Assembly (NCBI GenBank): GCA_902728285.1
Contig: CACVBU010000619.1
Coordinates: forward strand, 191,611-255,610
DNA length: 64,000 nt
From: Clytia hemisphaerica
Lineage: Eukaryota; Cnidaria; Hydrozoa; Leptothecata; Clytiidae
Direction of reading: 5' to 3'
Shown piece by piece: positions 51,401 through 62,206 of the stretch. The notes under the pieces are model-generated. The model searched no databases and was not told the DNA's origin. It saw nothing but the letters and a program-made list of their open reading frames with translations. A program made the position numbers and the translations under genes. Position 1 is the first letter of the stretch, and each line of letters opens with the position of its first letter.

Positions 51401-54400
51401 GGATGCATGTGGAAGGTTAAAATCTCCTAGCAAGAATATGTCTGGTAAGGTATTTTCCGCAAAAGTATTAAAAGTATCTCTCATCTTTTTTAATATTTCA
51501 GAAAATTCTTTCGAGGTTGATGGATGACCGTGAGATGAGTCATCTGGTTGTCGATAAATAACAGATATCAATATGTTTAATTTCTTGGAGTGAACAATTA
51601 GCAGTTCATTCACACCGTTTGAATACTGCAACACTGGTTTAAAGGTTGAACTGATGTCGTTTCTAATGTAAAGTGCTACTCCTCCACTGTGTCGACCATA
51701 TTTCTTTTTGGTTCGTGATCTATCTGCTCTAATTATGAAGTAGTCGTTAATTTCAACTTCTGCATCCTTGTGATCAGATCTTGTACATTTAAGCTCCTTG
51801 GGTGAGTCCTTGGGGCATTCTCCTTCATTCTTCTTGGGAGTTGGCTGATTTTGCTAAAGTTTTGCACATTTAAGTCCCTTGGGTATAAGTCCTTGGGGCA
51901 TTCCTCTCATTTTTAATTGAATTTAGATGGGAGGGACGACTCCATAGGTTCTGGCATACCTTGGTCAATACTATGAAGTAGTTAATATTTTGCATGCTTG
52001 TTCCTTGGAATCCTAGGAGTGTTTTGTTATTCCCCCTAGAGGTTGATTGGTGCGAATGTTGCACACAAGTTCTTCAGTGTATCCCTGGGTGTGCTTCATA
52101 CTCTATTGGATTTTGGGGGTGGGGTTACTGGTTTTTGTCCTAAACTTACAAAAATGTGGGCAGGCTGGAGACCTCGAAATTGTCTGAATCCGCTTCAATT
52201 TCGAGCACATTGCGCTTTGGGTGAATTCACTTTCCCCATTTTTCAATTTTGCAATTTAGTTTTAGGGTCACCAATTCAATCATGGTCTTTGGGTTAATCC
52301 CTGGGTTAGTTTTACTTCATTTTCAATGTGATATGATTCAAGGGTGTTGTCACACCCCATAACGCCAATATATAACACCATTACTTAGTTTACTTAGTTT
52401 ACAGGATACTGTAGAGTGATTCGATTTGGCTGGAATTTTGCATATTGTTCCTTGGGTAATTCCTCAGTCCTAATTAGCATGTGGGTCTACAATTGGCCTC
52501 TGGGAGACTATGAAGATGCCGAAGCCGAGCTGGTGTTGTAAGCACCTCCAAAACTGTCCATTGGGGGATAATTACTGTGCTCGTAGTCAGTTTAGAGGCA
52601 TATTACATTTTGTCGCTATCCTTTTTATGTGAGAATCTTTCTAATTCATGAATAAACTTGATTTACCACAAAACTTTTCATTTTCGTCATGCTGTCCCAC
52701 AGCTCAAAATTTCAACTTTTCATAACGTCCCGCGGTTAAATTTTCAATTTTATCATGCTGTCCCGCAGTTTAACTCTTCAATTTTATCATGCTACCCTGT
52801 GGCTTGAATTTTCATTTTCACCACATCATCTCGCAGCTCAAGTTTTAAAATTTTCATGCCGCCCCACAACTTAGATTTTCAACTTTATCTTGCCGTCCCG
52901 CGGCTTATCTTTTCAATTTCCATGCCAAAAATTTTAATTTTATCGTGCCGTCCCGCAGCTCAACTTGCCAACTTTATTATTATGCCGTCCCGCGGTTTAG
53001 CTCTTCAATTTTCATGCCGTCCCGCAGCTTAATTTGCAAATTTTATTATGCCGTCCCGCGGCTTAGCTCTTCAATTTTCATGCCGTCCCGCGGCTCAAAA
53101 TTTCAATTTTATTATGCCGTCCCGCGGCTCAAAGTTTTCAATTTTTCGTGCCGTCTCACAGCATCATGCGTTCTTTTTAATCACCCTTGGCCTTACCTCT
53201 GGTTTAGGCAACGACCCTAATCATCGTATCTACTCCTAAGACCTGTCTCGGGACCCATAGCGATCATAAACGTTCTATGCGTAATGGCGATCCTATGTTG
53301 GATTTGGCGGTGGTTTTGGGGGTGTGGGTTACTTCGTAACCCCTTACACTTATAGTTAGCGGCTAGTTTAGATCAAGTACACACTGCCTCTCGGGCACAC
53401 ACGACAAGTCCCCCCGGGACTTTAAGGTCACGACATACCGTAAGTCCCAACGGTATTAAGCTAAGGACACTACACTGCCACGCAGTACCCGCTACGAGGT
53501 CGCTCACAGCTCCCGGCTACGCACCTCAGCCGTCCCGCGGCATCCTCAGTGGCTGTCCCGCAGCCCTAGGCGTTTAAGTTATCAGTTATATTGCATGGTA
53601 CATCCCCAACGTCACCCCAAATCCTACATCAAGACGCAGCCACGCAGCAACGCAAAAACTTAAATTACATTTTCATTTTACATTCAACTCGTTTCGACAA
53701 TAAATATTTCAGAACGCAATACTTTGTCTCTATTTCTCTTGTTTCCACTTTGGTTTTTTGTTCGATAATTATTGAATCAAAAAACTCTACATTACGGCCA
53801 TCTGACGTAGAAATTAATTAGAGCTAAGCATTAGCTCATGTTAATTTCGAGGAAGCGACTAACGCTACGCCCATCACGGCTCTTACGCCCTTACGCATCA
53901 AACATACGCCCGCTTGGTGGCCATCTTTAATTTTAGCCTATAAACCGTGACCGAAAATCGAAACACATTCTTTTAAAATCATAATGTTTTGGAATTTCCC
54001 ACCCGCCCTTACTTGCCCAAAATAAGGATAAGCACCAGCTCTTACTTTCTTTGCTTTCTTTCGTTTTTTTTTTTCTCTCTCGTTTCTTAGGTGACGTCGA
54101 CCGGCCAACGACGACGGCCAATCAACGATGTCAAGGCGCTTTTTGGTCCCAAGGTTTTACCTCATTTTCATACGCGGAGGATGTTTAGTCCAGGGACCGC
54201 CTAGTTTGGGATGTGCCATGTATCATCAGGGGGGTGTGGGTTACTTCGTAACCCCTTACACTTATAGTTAGCGGCTAGTTTAGATCAAGTACACACTGCC
54301 TCTCGGGCACACACGACAAGTCCCCCCGGGACTTTAAGGTCACGACATACCGTAAGTCCCAACGGTATTAAGCTAAGGACACTACACTGCCACGCAGTAC

Positions 54401-55966
54401 CCGCTACGAGGTCGCTCACAGCTCCCGGCTACGCACCTCAGCCGTCCCGCGGCATCCTCAGTGGCTGTCCCGCAGCCCTAGGCGTTTAAGTTATCAGTTA
54501 TATTGCATGGTACATCCCCAACGTCACCCCAAATCCTACATCAAGACGCAGCCACGCAGCAACGCAAAAACTTAAATTACATTTTCATTTTACATTCAAC
54601 TCGTTTCGACAATAAATATTTCAGAACGCAATACTTTGTCTCTATTTCTCTTGTTTCCACTTTGGTTTTTTGTTCGATAATTATTGAATCAAAAAACTCT
54701 ACATTACGGCCATCTGACGTAGAAATTAATCGACAATTGATGATTTACCCAACCCTGGACGTAGAATTTCGAATTTCGATGAGCTAAGCCCAAGAATGAA
54801 GAAAAGTGGTCGAAATATTAAATAAACGACTATTTACCCAACCTTGGGCGTAGAGTTTCGAATTCCGATGAGCTAAGCCCAAGAGAAAAAATAAAGTGGT
54901 CGGAATATTCTATAAACAATGATTTACCCAACCTTGGGCTTAGATAGAATTTCGAATTCCGATGAGCTAAGCCCAAGAATGAAGAAAAGTGGTCGAAATA
55001 TTCGACAATTGATGATTTACCCAACCCTGGACGTAGAATTTCGATGAGCTAAGCCCAAGAATGAAGAAAAGTGGTCGAAATATTAAATAAACGACTATTT
55101 ACCCAACCTTGGGCGTAGAATTTCGAATTTCGATGAGCGAAGCCCAAGAATGAAGAAAAGTGGTCGAAATATTCGACAATTGATGATTACCCAACCTTGG
55201 GCGTAATGTTTCGAATTCCGATGAGGGAGGGCGCAGAATGACTCCTATATTTATGTACCAGACGTTTTAAGACGAGAACCAATGTAATATAATATATACC
55301 TTGAATTCACCATTTGTAGGATCCATGTCGTTCATCAAAATAACTTGAATCGAAGGAGTTTTTGATACCCTCCAATTCAAACAACCCGTCGAGAAAAGTT
55401 TTTCCACGTAAAGGAGGTACAATTTTTCTTCCTTACTCTGATGATTAGCGATCGACGAGATATTTTCCGACAATTTTATAACATGCTCTTCGTCGATACC
55501 AAGATGAGAACAGATGAAAGAAGTATCAATAACAGCTCTCTTCTTTTTATTGAAAACGCATTTTCTTCTTTTTGATGGCGGAGCTTTGATCGCAGGGTCC
55601 TCATACAGATTGAGCATTACGTGGATAGATTTAATGATGCAGCTCGGCGAGGCATTGTAAACAACCGTATTCACGATTCGATTTCTCGGTGAGCCACAAG
55701 GATACTTTTTACAAGTGCTGAATCTCTGTACGAATTTGACCTGCCGTTCAGTGGGATCGTTCAAAGACCATAAAAAGTGATGATTATTTGGCAGAAGGGA
55801 AATGATATCTAGCTGTTCTTGTAAACAAAGCGGTCCCGTATAATCACTAGTTTGAAACAATGATTTGGTTTCGTTGGAATGCTGGTTTAAGTTCTCTAAC
55901 TTGTAAGTCACAAGGCTGCCTTCCCAATCGATGCCCTCGTTAAAGGCTCTCTGACTTGATAAATAC
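43759..55966 (-). CDS. Transposase-like gene (KDZ type, tentative), four exons split by insertions
   Basis: Four minus-strand exons (55966-55300, 46768-46157, 45883-45698, 45458-43759) join with phase 0 at each junction to give about 1050 residues. The 5' end is open upstream. The C-terminal part has the landmarks of KDZ (Kyakuja-Dileera-Zisupton) transposases: 'C..HGHCY.YHII..AEGRKD', 'IFYDFACSLEEYC.NRE' and 'TRFFHDIFHGYGHKCS', then a 'N.STCEQFNAFLQCIK' block. One single-base frameshift near 44040 breaks it. The first intron is about 8.5 kb because of nested repeats. It could be a dying transposon or a gene derived from one; the call rests on motif memory. Confidence 0.6.
45698..45883 (-). 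CDS. Transposase-like gene, internal exon
   Basis: Acceptor TTCTATTTTAG and donor GCGAG|GTAAAT bound 186 bases encoding WEKVFDEENGQWKFHDKAPS and, at the end, IPSKDGNCGCE. Phase 0 on both sides, matching its neighbours. Confidence 0.65.
46157..46768 (-). CDS. Transposase-like gene, internal exon
   Basis: Acceptor TTCCTTTTAG and donor TCGGAG|GTTTGT bound 612 bases. It reads DKDFVHVTIIGTTSGPIIRC at the start, has cysteine pairs (NCCHCRFAK) that may bind zinc, a basic stretch (RNKKKKRKV) and an acidic end (DEIDDDDEEDSEDIDFG). Confidence 0.65.
46769..47089. other. Start of the enlarged intron, nothing recognised
   Basis: Intron sequence ahead of the satellite. No coding frame or element end was recognised. 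Confidence 0.35.
47090..47498. repeat. Satellite, about 90 bp units, left part
   Basis: Units contain TTCCGATGAGCTAAGCCCAA, GAA(T)GAAGAAAAGTGGTCG, AAATATT and GATTTACCCAACCTTGGGC. Four to five copies. The array continues at 54731-55220 after the composite insertion. Confidence 0.85.
47678..48309. other. Unassigned interior of the composite element
   Basis: No domain was recognised in the short frames on either strand. Confidence 0.35.
48310..48822. repeat. Minisatellite, about 80 bp units
   Basis: GGCTGATTTTGCTAAAG recurs about every 80 bases with TTTAAGCTCCTTGGGTGAGT and CCTTGGGGCATTCT. Two alternating variants differ in 'TTTAAGCTCC' against 'GTAGTTCCTTGAG'. One more unit lies at 51780-51860, beyond the LINE, so the LINE split the array. 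Confidence 0.85.
48828..51779 (-). mobile_element. 5'-truncated LINE with CTTGTA target duplication
   Basis: The element lies in minus orientation. CTTGTA is duplicated at 48822-48827 and 51780-51785, in the middle of a minisatellite unit. The 3' end carries GAAGTATACTGAAGTAAGTA as its tail. The 5' end is cut inside the endonuclease domain, as expected for incomplete reverse transcription. Confidence 0.8.
48866..51779 (-). CDS. LINE ORF2 fragment: endonuclease (partial), reverse transcriptase
   Basis: The frame is open from the truncation point to the stop at 48866, about 970 residues; an internal start at 51634 would give 922. Endonuclease: GVALYIRNDI, 'VIYRQP', LLGDFNLPHASW. Reverse transcriptase: 'NYRPVSLTSHIMKTFEKIV', 'YLDFSKAFDKVDHAILLHKL', 'GVPQGTVLGPILFLL', catalytic 'FADDTR'. 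A C-terminal domain follows. No stops or shifts inside. It belongs to the CR1/jockey group but differs clearly from the LINE at 4145-8969. It lacks the endonuclease start and cannot move on its own. Confidence 0.9.
51860..52640. repeat. Degenerate relatives of the 80 bp minisatellite
   Basis: Words such as TTTTGCACATTTAAGTCCCT, GTTGCACACAAGTTC and GATTCGATTTGGCTGGAATT with TTGTTCCTTGGGTAATTCC are decayed units of the same theme ('GGCTGAAATTTTGCACA...TTCCTTGGGTGA'). The same motif lies at 1980-2030. Confidence 0.45.
52640..53170. repeat. Minisatellite with GCCGTCCCGCGGC motif, about 50 bp units
   Basis: '(T/C)GCCGTCCCGC(A/G)G(C/T)T' followed by 'TTCAATTTT(ATT)ATG' recurs about ten times. 'GTCCCGCGGC' and 'TGTCCCGCAGCC' also occur once each in the 501 bp end module (53530 and 54440). 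The short frames here (MPSRGSKFQ...) are chance translations. Confidence 0.8.
53318..53818. repeat. 501 bp end module, copy 1
   Basis: It starts GGGGGTGTGGGTTACTTCGT (with a GGGTTAC-TTC-GTAACCC hairpin) and ends GACGTAGAAATTAAT. It appears identical to 54230-54730. Confidence 0.85.
53819..54730. mobile_element. Composite element, copy 2 (0.9 kb, internally deleted)
   Basis: The first 179 bp (53819-53997) are identical to 47499-47677. Then comes 232 bp not found in copy 1, and the 501 bp end module (54230-54730). It abuts copy 1 head to tail with no spacer. The right flank returns to the satellite (CGACAATTGATGATTTACCC). Confidence 0.8.
54731..55220. repeat. Satellite, about 90 bp units, right part
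   Basis: About five units of the same satellite as 47090-47498, including TTCCGATGAGCTAAGCCCAA, GAAGAAAAGTGGTCGAAATA and ACCCAACCTTGGGCGTAGA. Open frames across it are shadows. Confidence 0.85.
55300..55966 (-). CDS. Transposase-like gene, most 5' exon found
   Basis: Acceptor TCTTTTCTTGTTCAG and donor TTCAAG|GTATAT bound 667 bases encoding RYLSSQRAFNEGIDWEGSLV through MNDMDPTNGEFK. It ends in phase 0, as the 46768 exon requires, giving GEFK-DKDFV across the junction. It has cysteine pairs and a nuclear-signal-like stretch (PPSKRRKCVFNKKKR). An upstream exon supplying two bases is expected beyond 55966. Confidence 0.65.
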
Positions 55967-56690
55967 CTGAACAAGAAAAGAGATTCAATGTATTGTCATC
56001 TGACAATGGTTATCTATCTTGAAAGAGGGATATCAGTTTGAACATATTGACAACCATTGAATGCGGGATTCAGGTATACGTGATTGGATTGTAATTGAGT
56101 GAGCGAGTAGGAAACGTTTTGCAAGGAATTCAATCAATTTAATCGGCAGTATGGGGAAATGATGCATGATGCGCTGTTAGCGCTCGAAATACGTATCTTT
56201 ACTCTCTTTCTATCACCAAAGAAAAATTATACAGTTTTTAGGTGGCAAGAGGCTGGTTTGGTACTGGTCAATTCTAATCCTGTTTAGTAAGGAAAGGTGG
56301 GGGTTTAGTCTATTCTTTTTAATATATAGATCACATTTCTCCGTTACCCAAACAATTAAATAAGGACAATCAAAATCACATGTAAAAAAATTATGAAGCA
56401 ATTGAAATTGTCCCTTTATTTAGTGGGAATAACCAGGGGACATGTACCAAGTTGTAGGAACCACTGTCAGGTGGGTGATGAAAATTGGCAAGTGAAAAAC
56501 TACTTAGTACCAGGTACTAAGTAGGGTGGTCAAACATTTAAATTCACTAAAAAGCTGATTTACAACTTAGAACATTGTGCAAATTTAAATTAGTCTTGAT
56601 CATAAAAAATTAGTTTGGCGAGAAAAAGGTCGAGGGATCAGGTTGACATTACAGGGCCCATGGGCACCAAGCCTATCAGTGAGAGTGACT
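55967..56690. other. No gene seen
   Basis: AT-rich, with 'GTACCAGGTACTAAGTAG' palindromic words near 56510. No upstream exon of the transposase-like gene was identified. Confidence 0.35.
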
Positions 56691-59600
56691 GATACGCTTG
56701 GCGCCCATAGGTAAATTTACTGACCCAAAGTAGACCCCGCCTAATTCTCCACCCAGTTTCACTAATACGCTTCGCACCCAAAACGCGTTAGAACCTAGAC
56801 CCTTCACTGATACGCTTCGCACCCAAAACATCTTAGAACCACACCCTTCCACTGATACAATTCGTACCCAAAACGCGTTAGAACCTAGACCCTTCACTGA
56901 TACGCTTCGCACCCAAAACACCTTAGAACCACACCCTTCCACTGATACGCTTCGCACCCAAAACGCGTTAGAACCTAGACCCTTCACTGATACGCTTCGC
57001 ACCCAAAACACCTTAGAACCACACCCTTCCACTGAAACGCTTCGCACCCAAAACGCGTTAGAACCTAGACCCTTCACTGATAAGCTTCGCACCCAAAACA
57101 TCTTAGAACCACACCCTTCCATTGATACGCTTCGCACCCAAAACGCGTTAGAACCTAGACCCTTCACTGATACGCTTCGCACCCAAAACATCTTAGAACC
57201 ACACCCTTCCACTGATACAATTCGTACCCAAAACGCGTTAGAACCTAGACCCTTCACTGATACGCTTCGCACCCAAAACACCTTAGAACCACACCCTTCC
57301 ACTGATACGCTTCGCACCCAAAACGCGTTAGAACCTAGACCCTTCACTGATACGCTTCGCACCCAAAACACCTTAGAACCACACCCTTCCACTGAAACGC
57401 TTCGCACCCAAAACGCGTTAGAACCTAGACCCTTCACTGATACGCTTCGCACCCAAAACATCTTAGAACCACACCCTTCCATTGATACGCTTCGCACCCA
57501 AAACGCGTTAGAACCTAGACCCTTCACTGATACGCTTCGCACCCAAAACATCTTAGAACCACACCCTTCCACTGATACGTTTCGTACCCAAAACGCGTTA
57601 GATCCTAGACCCTTCACTGATACGCTTCGCACCCAAAACACCTTAGAACCACACCCTTCCACTGATACGCTTCGCACCCAAAACGCGTTAGAACCTAGAC
57701 CCTTCACTGATACGCTTCGCACCCAAAACATCTTAGAACCACACCCTTCCACTGATACGCTTCGCACCCAAAACGCGTTAGAACCTAGACCCTTCACTGA
57801 TACGCTTCGCACCCAAAACACCTTAGAACCACACCCTTCCACTGATACGCTTCACACCCAAAACTCGTTAGAACCTAGACCCTTCACTGATACGCTTCGC
57901 ACCCAAAACACCTTAGAACCACACTCTTCCACTGATACGCTTCGCACCCAAAACACCTTAGAACCACACCCTTCCACTGATACGCTTCGCACCCAAAACG
58001 CGTTAGAACCTAGACCCTTCACTGATACACTTCGCACCCAAAACACCTTAGAACCACACCCTTCCACTGATACGCTTCACACCCAAAACTCGTTAGAACC
58101 TAGACCCTTCACTGATACGCTTCGCACCCAAAACACCTTAGAACCACACTCTTCCACTGATACGCTTCGCACCCAAAACATCTTAGAACCACACCCTTCC
58201 ACTGATACGCTTCGCACCCAAAACGCGTTAGAACCTAGACCCTTCACTGATACGCTTCGCACCCAAAACACCTCAGAACCACACCCTTCCACTGATACGC
58301 CTCGCACCCAAAACACCTTAGAACCACACTCTTCCACTGATACGCTTCGCACCCAAAACACCTTAGAACCACACCCTTCCACTGATACGCTTCGCACCCA
58401 AAACGCGTTAGAACCTAGACCCTTCACTGATACGCTTCGCACCCAAAACACCTCAGAACCACACCCTTCCACTGATACGCTTCGCACCCAAAACACCTTA
58501 GAACCACACCCTTCCACTGATACGCTTCGCACCCAAAACGCGTTAGAACCTAGACCCTTCACTGATACGCTTCGCACCCAAAACACCTTAGAACCACACC
58601 CTTCCACTGATACGCTTCACACCCAAAACTCGTTAGAACCTAGACCCTTCACTGATACGCTTCGCACCCAAAACACCTTAGAACCACACTCTTCCACTGA
58701 TACGCTTCGCACCCAAAACACCTTAGAACCACACCCTTCCACTGATACGCTTCGCACCCAAAACGCGTTAGAACCTAGACCCTTCACTGATACGCCTCGC
58801 ACCCAAAACGTGTTAGAACCACACCCTTCCACTGATACGCTTCGCACCCAAAACATCTTAGAACCACACCCTTCCACTGATACGCTTCGCACCCAAAACG
58901 CGTTAGAACCTAGACCCTTCACTGATACGCTTCGCACCCAAAACACCTTAGAACCACACTCTTCCACTGATACGCTTCGCACCCAAAACACCTTAGAACC
59001 ACACCCTTCCACTGATACGCTTCGCACCCAAAACACCTTAGAACCACACCCTTCCACTGATACGCTTCGCACCCAAAACGCGTTAGAACCTAGACCCTTC
59101 ACTGATACGCTTCGCACCCAAAACACCTTAGAACCACACTCTTCCACTGATACGCTTCGCACCCAAAACACCTTAGAACCACACCCTTCCACTGATACGC
59201 TTCGCACCAAAAACGTGTTAGAATCCAGACCCTTCACTGATATGCCTCGCACCTAAAACGCCTTAGAACCACACCCTTTCAATGATACGCCTCGCACCCA
59301 AAACGTTTTAGAACCACACCCTTCGACTGATACGCCTAGCACCCAAAACACCTTAGAACCACACCCTTCCACTGATACGCCTTGCACCCAAAACGCCTTA
59401 GAACCACACTCTTCCACTGATACGCTTCGCACCCAAAACACCTTAGAACCACACCCTTCCACTGATACGCTTTGCACCCAAAACGCGTTAGAACCTAGAC
59501 CCTTCACTGATACGCTTCGCACCCAAAACACCTTAGAACCACACTCTTCCACTGATACGCTTCGCACCCAAAACACCTTAGAACCACACCCTTCCACTGA

Positions 59601-59830
59601 TACGCTTCGCACCAAAAACGTGTTAGAATCCAGACCCTTCACTGATATGCCTCGCACCTAAAACGCCTTAGAACCACACCCTTTCAATGATACGCCTCGC
59701 ACCCAAAACGTTTTAGAACCACACCCTTCGACTGATACGCCTAGCACCCAAAACACCTTAGAACCACACCCTTCCACTGATACGCCTTGCACCCAAAACG
59801 CCTTAGAACCACACTCTTCCACGTTTAACA
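56691..59830. repeat. 45 bp minisatellite, about 68 units, two alternating types
   Basis: Type A has AACGCGTTAGAACCTAGACC with CTTCACTGATACGCTTCGC. Type B has AACACCTTAGAACCACACCC with TTCCACTGATACGC. They mostly alternate as 90 bp pairs, with runs of B towards the right end. 45 is a multiple of three, so the array is open in one plus frame (TLRTQNALEPRPFTD) from 56734 to 59254 and in one minus frame (VSVKGLGSNAFWVRS, VSVEGCGSKVFWVRS). Minus-frame stops arise from CGA to TGA changes. No ATG lies in the plus frame. Not called as a gene. Confidence 0.9.
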
Positions 59831-60088
59831 CTCAAAATAAAATATCAAACCCAGATCTGCCTTTTGAGAAATAATTTGTTGCACCGAAAATGAAATAGAG
59901 CCCTGACGTTCTCATTGTTCCGTGTTTCACCGAATACGAAATAGAACCGTACCCCTTTACCGAGACTATCGGTATTAGCCCTACAGTGATTTTGGACTTC
60001 CCATCTGATCTGAGATAAAATTCAGTCTTCAAATGCTAACAAATGTGTCAAGGGAGTGATTTACAGTTATAGTTTCAAAAGTAAAGCC
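59831..60088. other. Array edge, no gene seen
   Basis: Sequence leaves the minisatellite with residual words (CACTCTTCCACG, TTCACCGAATACG, CCGTACCCC) suggesting decayed units. Nothing else was recognised. Confidence 0.4.
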
Positions 60089-60200
60089 TTTTTATAAGAA
60101 CAATTCTATAATAATACAAGGCTGAAATTTGGCCAAAACCTAAGAACAAGTTAAAAACAATGTGAGCCTCAGATTTCAGAAATTGCTGAGAAGTACAGAT
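60089..60200. repeat. TTATAAGAAC MITE fragment
   Basis: CCTTTTTATAAGAACAATTC, TAAGAACAAGTTAAAAACAA and TGAGCCTCAGATTTCAG match the reverse complement of the right half of the copy at 556-833. Confidence 0.5.
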
Positions 60201-62206
60201 TTCCATTTTAATTAATATGAAAAGGACATTTAAGTCTGAAAAACTCATAAAATTCAAAACAGCCCAGCCAGAGCCATAAGTTATTGGTGTTTTATAAAAA
60301 ACTGTGTATCTAAGGAAACTGCTCTCATATGCTATTGTACTAATGTGCACGGTTGTTTAGTAGCATCATGGAATTATTATAGACCCTGGATTAACAACTG
60401 ACTGATTTTTACTGGTATCTCATGTTCAAGCCTTGTTCGCAGTAATGACATTATTGTTCACCCTCCTTCAACACTCAAACTCATCTAATTAATCACTAAT
60501 TATACGTCGTTATGACGTTTTAAAATGCGAGAAAGATGTAGAAACATGCTATTTATAAGAAATTGGATATTGCCACCAGAATTTTTTAAACTTCAACCTA
60601 AAAAAATACACCGTGCCACCTAAAATTTTTCATACCACAGTGGAGCTATGAGACTCACGCCTAATGTATGTCAATCTCAGCTCTTCTCGGAAAGTTATTC
60701 CCAATTTAACATTTCGTGTCATTATAAGCATTTGATTTGATTTTACTCGTCCTTAGATTTTTTTCTCACACCAGATTTCATAAATGTATCCGCTTGATAT
60801 TCTCACATTTATTTTCAAACTTTTTGCTAACAAAAGTACGAATAGAAAAAGTTAGAGAACATTTTAGAAATAAGAGTATTAATCAGTTTTCAAAATCAGA
60901 GTCCTTCGAGCCGCCATGACATTTATCCTTTGCCAACAAATTCAGTACATCGATTGTTTTCTGAAACAATAGAAAGACAATACTTGGCTCTCCACCATTT
61001 CATTCCATGTTTATCAAGAGTCTCTATAATAAGTCCATGGTAGCATAACTACTCAAATACTTTGTGATTGTTTTGACCTACGTGGAGCACTTAATAACTA
61101 TTTGTGGTATAAAAAAGGAAATTTCCTAAAAAAGAGATTTTCCTAGATTCATTAGGGGTAAAAAAAAGACAAACTGAGCTTTCAAACTTGGTAATCAGAT
61201 CAATTAGCTCAGGAAAATTCTTTTTGATGATGATAAAACGAGAGACAATCAAGATGAGAATGCTACCGGGACACCATTTAAGCGGAACTAAAAGACTGAA
61301 AAACGCGCGCAAAATTATGAGATGTTTGCCCAACTTCCTTATACGTGAAGCTATGGATGCCATTCTTGGTCGCTTTAGGCTCCCTGCGGTGGCAAAAATC
61401 CGTCGAAAAAACTCGTCAAAATAATGGTTTCAATAACGTCATCGAAAAACACCGTTAGAATGTTAGAATGGTTATCTGCATCACCCCAGTCGAAATTTTG
61501 CGTGAATCGCATTAACATAAATGAAATCATCGGCGTTTTTCGTTAACGACGTTATTGAAGCCGTCTGTTTTAACGTGTTCGTGAATGATCGTGTTTTTGG
61601 ACGAATTGCCGATATCTCGAATTAGGATTATTTTGAGTTTTTGGCACAGCACTTCTTGGAATCCTCTCGTCAAAACGCTTCTTCTCAGCTGTACATGACT
61701 TTCTAAAAACGATGGAAACTGGCGGGCATCGCACCCGATAAGGTTTTGGACATTCCTTAACTAACCTCAGAAAATCTCAGCAGCAACCAGAAGGAGCTAG
61801 CTTTTGATACCCTAGTGACCTTCTGTGATCTGAGTGAAAAACATTGTTAAAAATAATAAAATCTGAGGGTAAAAACCCACAAATTTTTTTTTCCCAATTA
61901 TAAAATCAACAAAACATTTTTTGAAAAATCTGTATCACTCAGATCAGACTTTTCTACGAGGGGAAGCTGTGTTGATAATTTCAAGTCAATCGGACCATCC
62001 AATCCCGAGATATTTCCGCCACAAGATCAAAAACCCCCGGTTTTGCTATTTTGCGTAAACTATTGATTCTAAGATAAACATCCTAAAGTACCGGCCCTGA
62101 CTATACGAAACAAAGCAGTCATTATGGTACTGACTATATTATAGACTAGATCCTAACATCTCCCTTAATACAATTAGTAATACCATCAATAGTTTAAACG
62201 TTCACA
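60201..62206. other. No gene recognised
   Basis: AT-rich. Overlapping open frames at about 61091-61424 on both strands (minus: ASIASRIRKLGKHLIILRAF) match no family I know and lack splice context. No repeat ends were recognised. Confidence 0.35.

Larger units (their letters stand above)
47499..53818. mobile_element. Composite repeat element, copy 1 (6.3 kb)
   Basis: It starts TAGAGCTAAGCATTAGCTCA, with a hairpin GAGCTAA-GCA-TTAGCTC, and ends GACGTAGAAATTAAT. It is followed at once by a second, shorter copy with identical ends. The flanking satellite (left ...GAAATATT, right CGACAATTG...) is cut without an obvious target duplication. Inside are an 80 bp minisatellite with a LINE inserted in it, a degenerate region, a second minisatellite and the 501 bp end module. 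Terminal hairpin, tandem copies and internal minisatellites resemble rolling-circle elements of the Helentron type, but CTRR-type ends are absent. Confidence 0.6.

Noticed and set aside
53318..54730. Miniature LTR retrotransposon (two 501 bp LTRs)
   Set aside because: The start of the spacer equals the start of the upstream composite copy, so the pattern is tandem copies of one element; no TG..CA ends, primer site or target duplication were seen.
56676..57842. 388-residue protein of glycine/serine/tryptophan repeats on the minus strand
   Set aside because: It is a translation of the 45 bp minisatellite; the frame is broken repeatedly by stops along the array and has no gene context.
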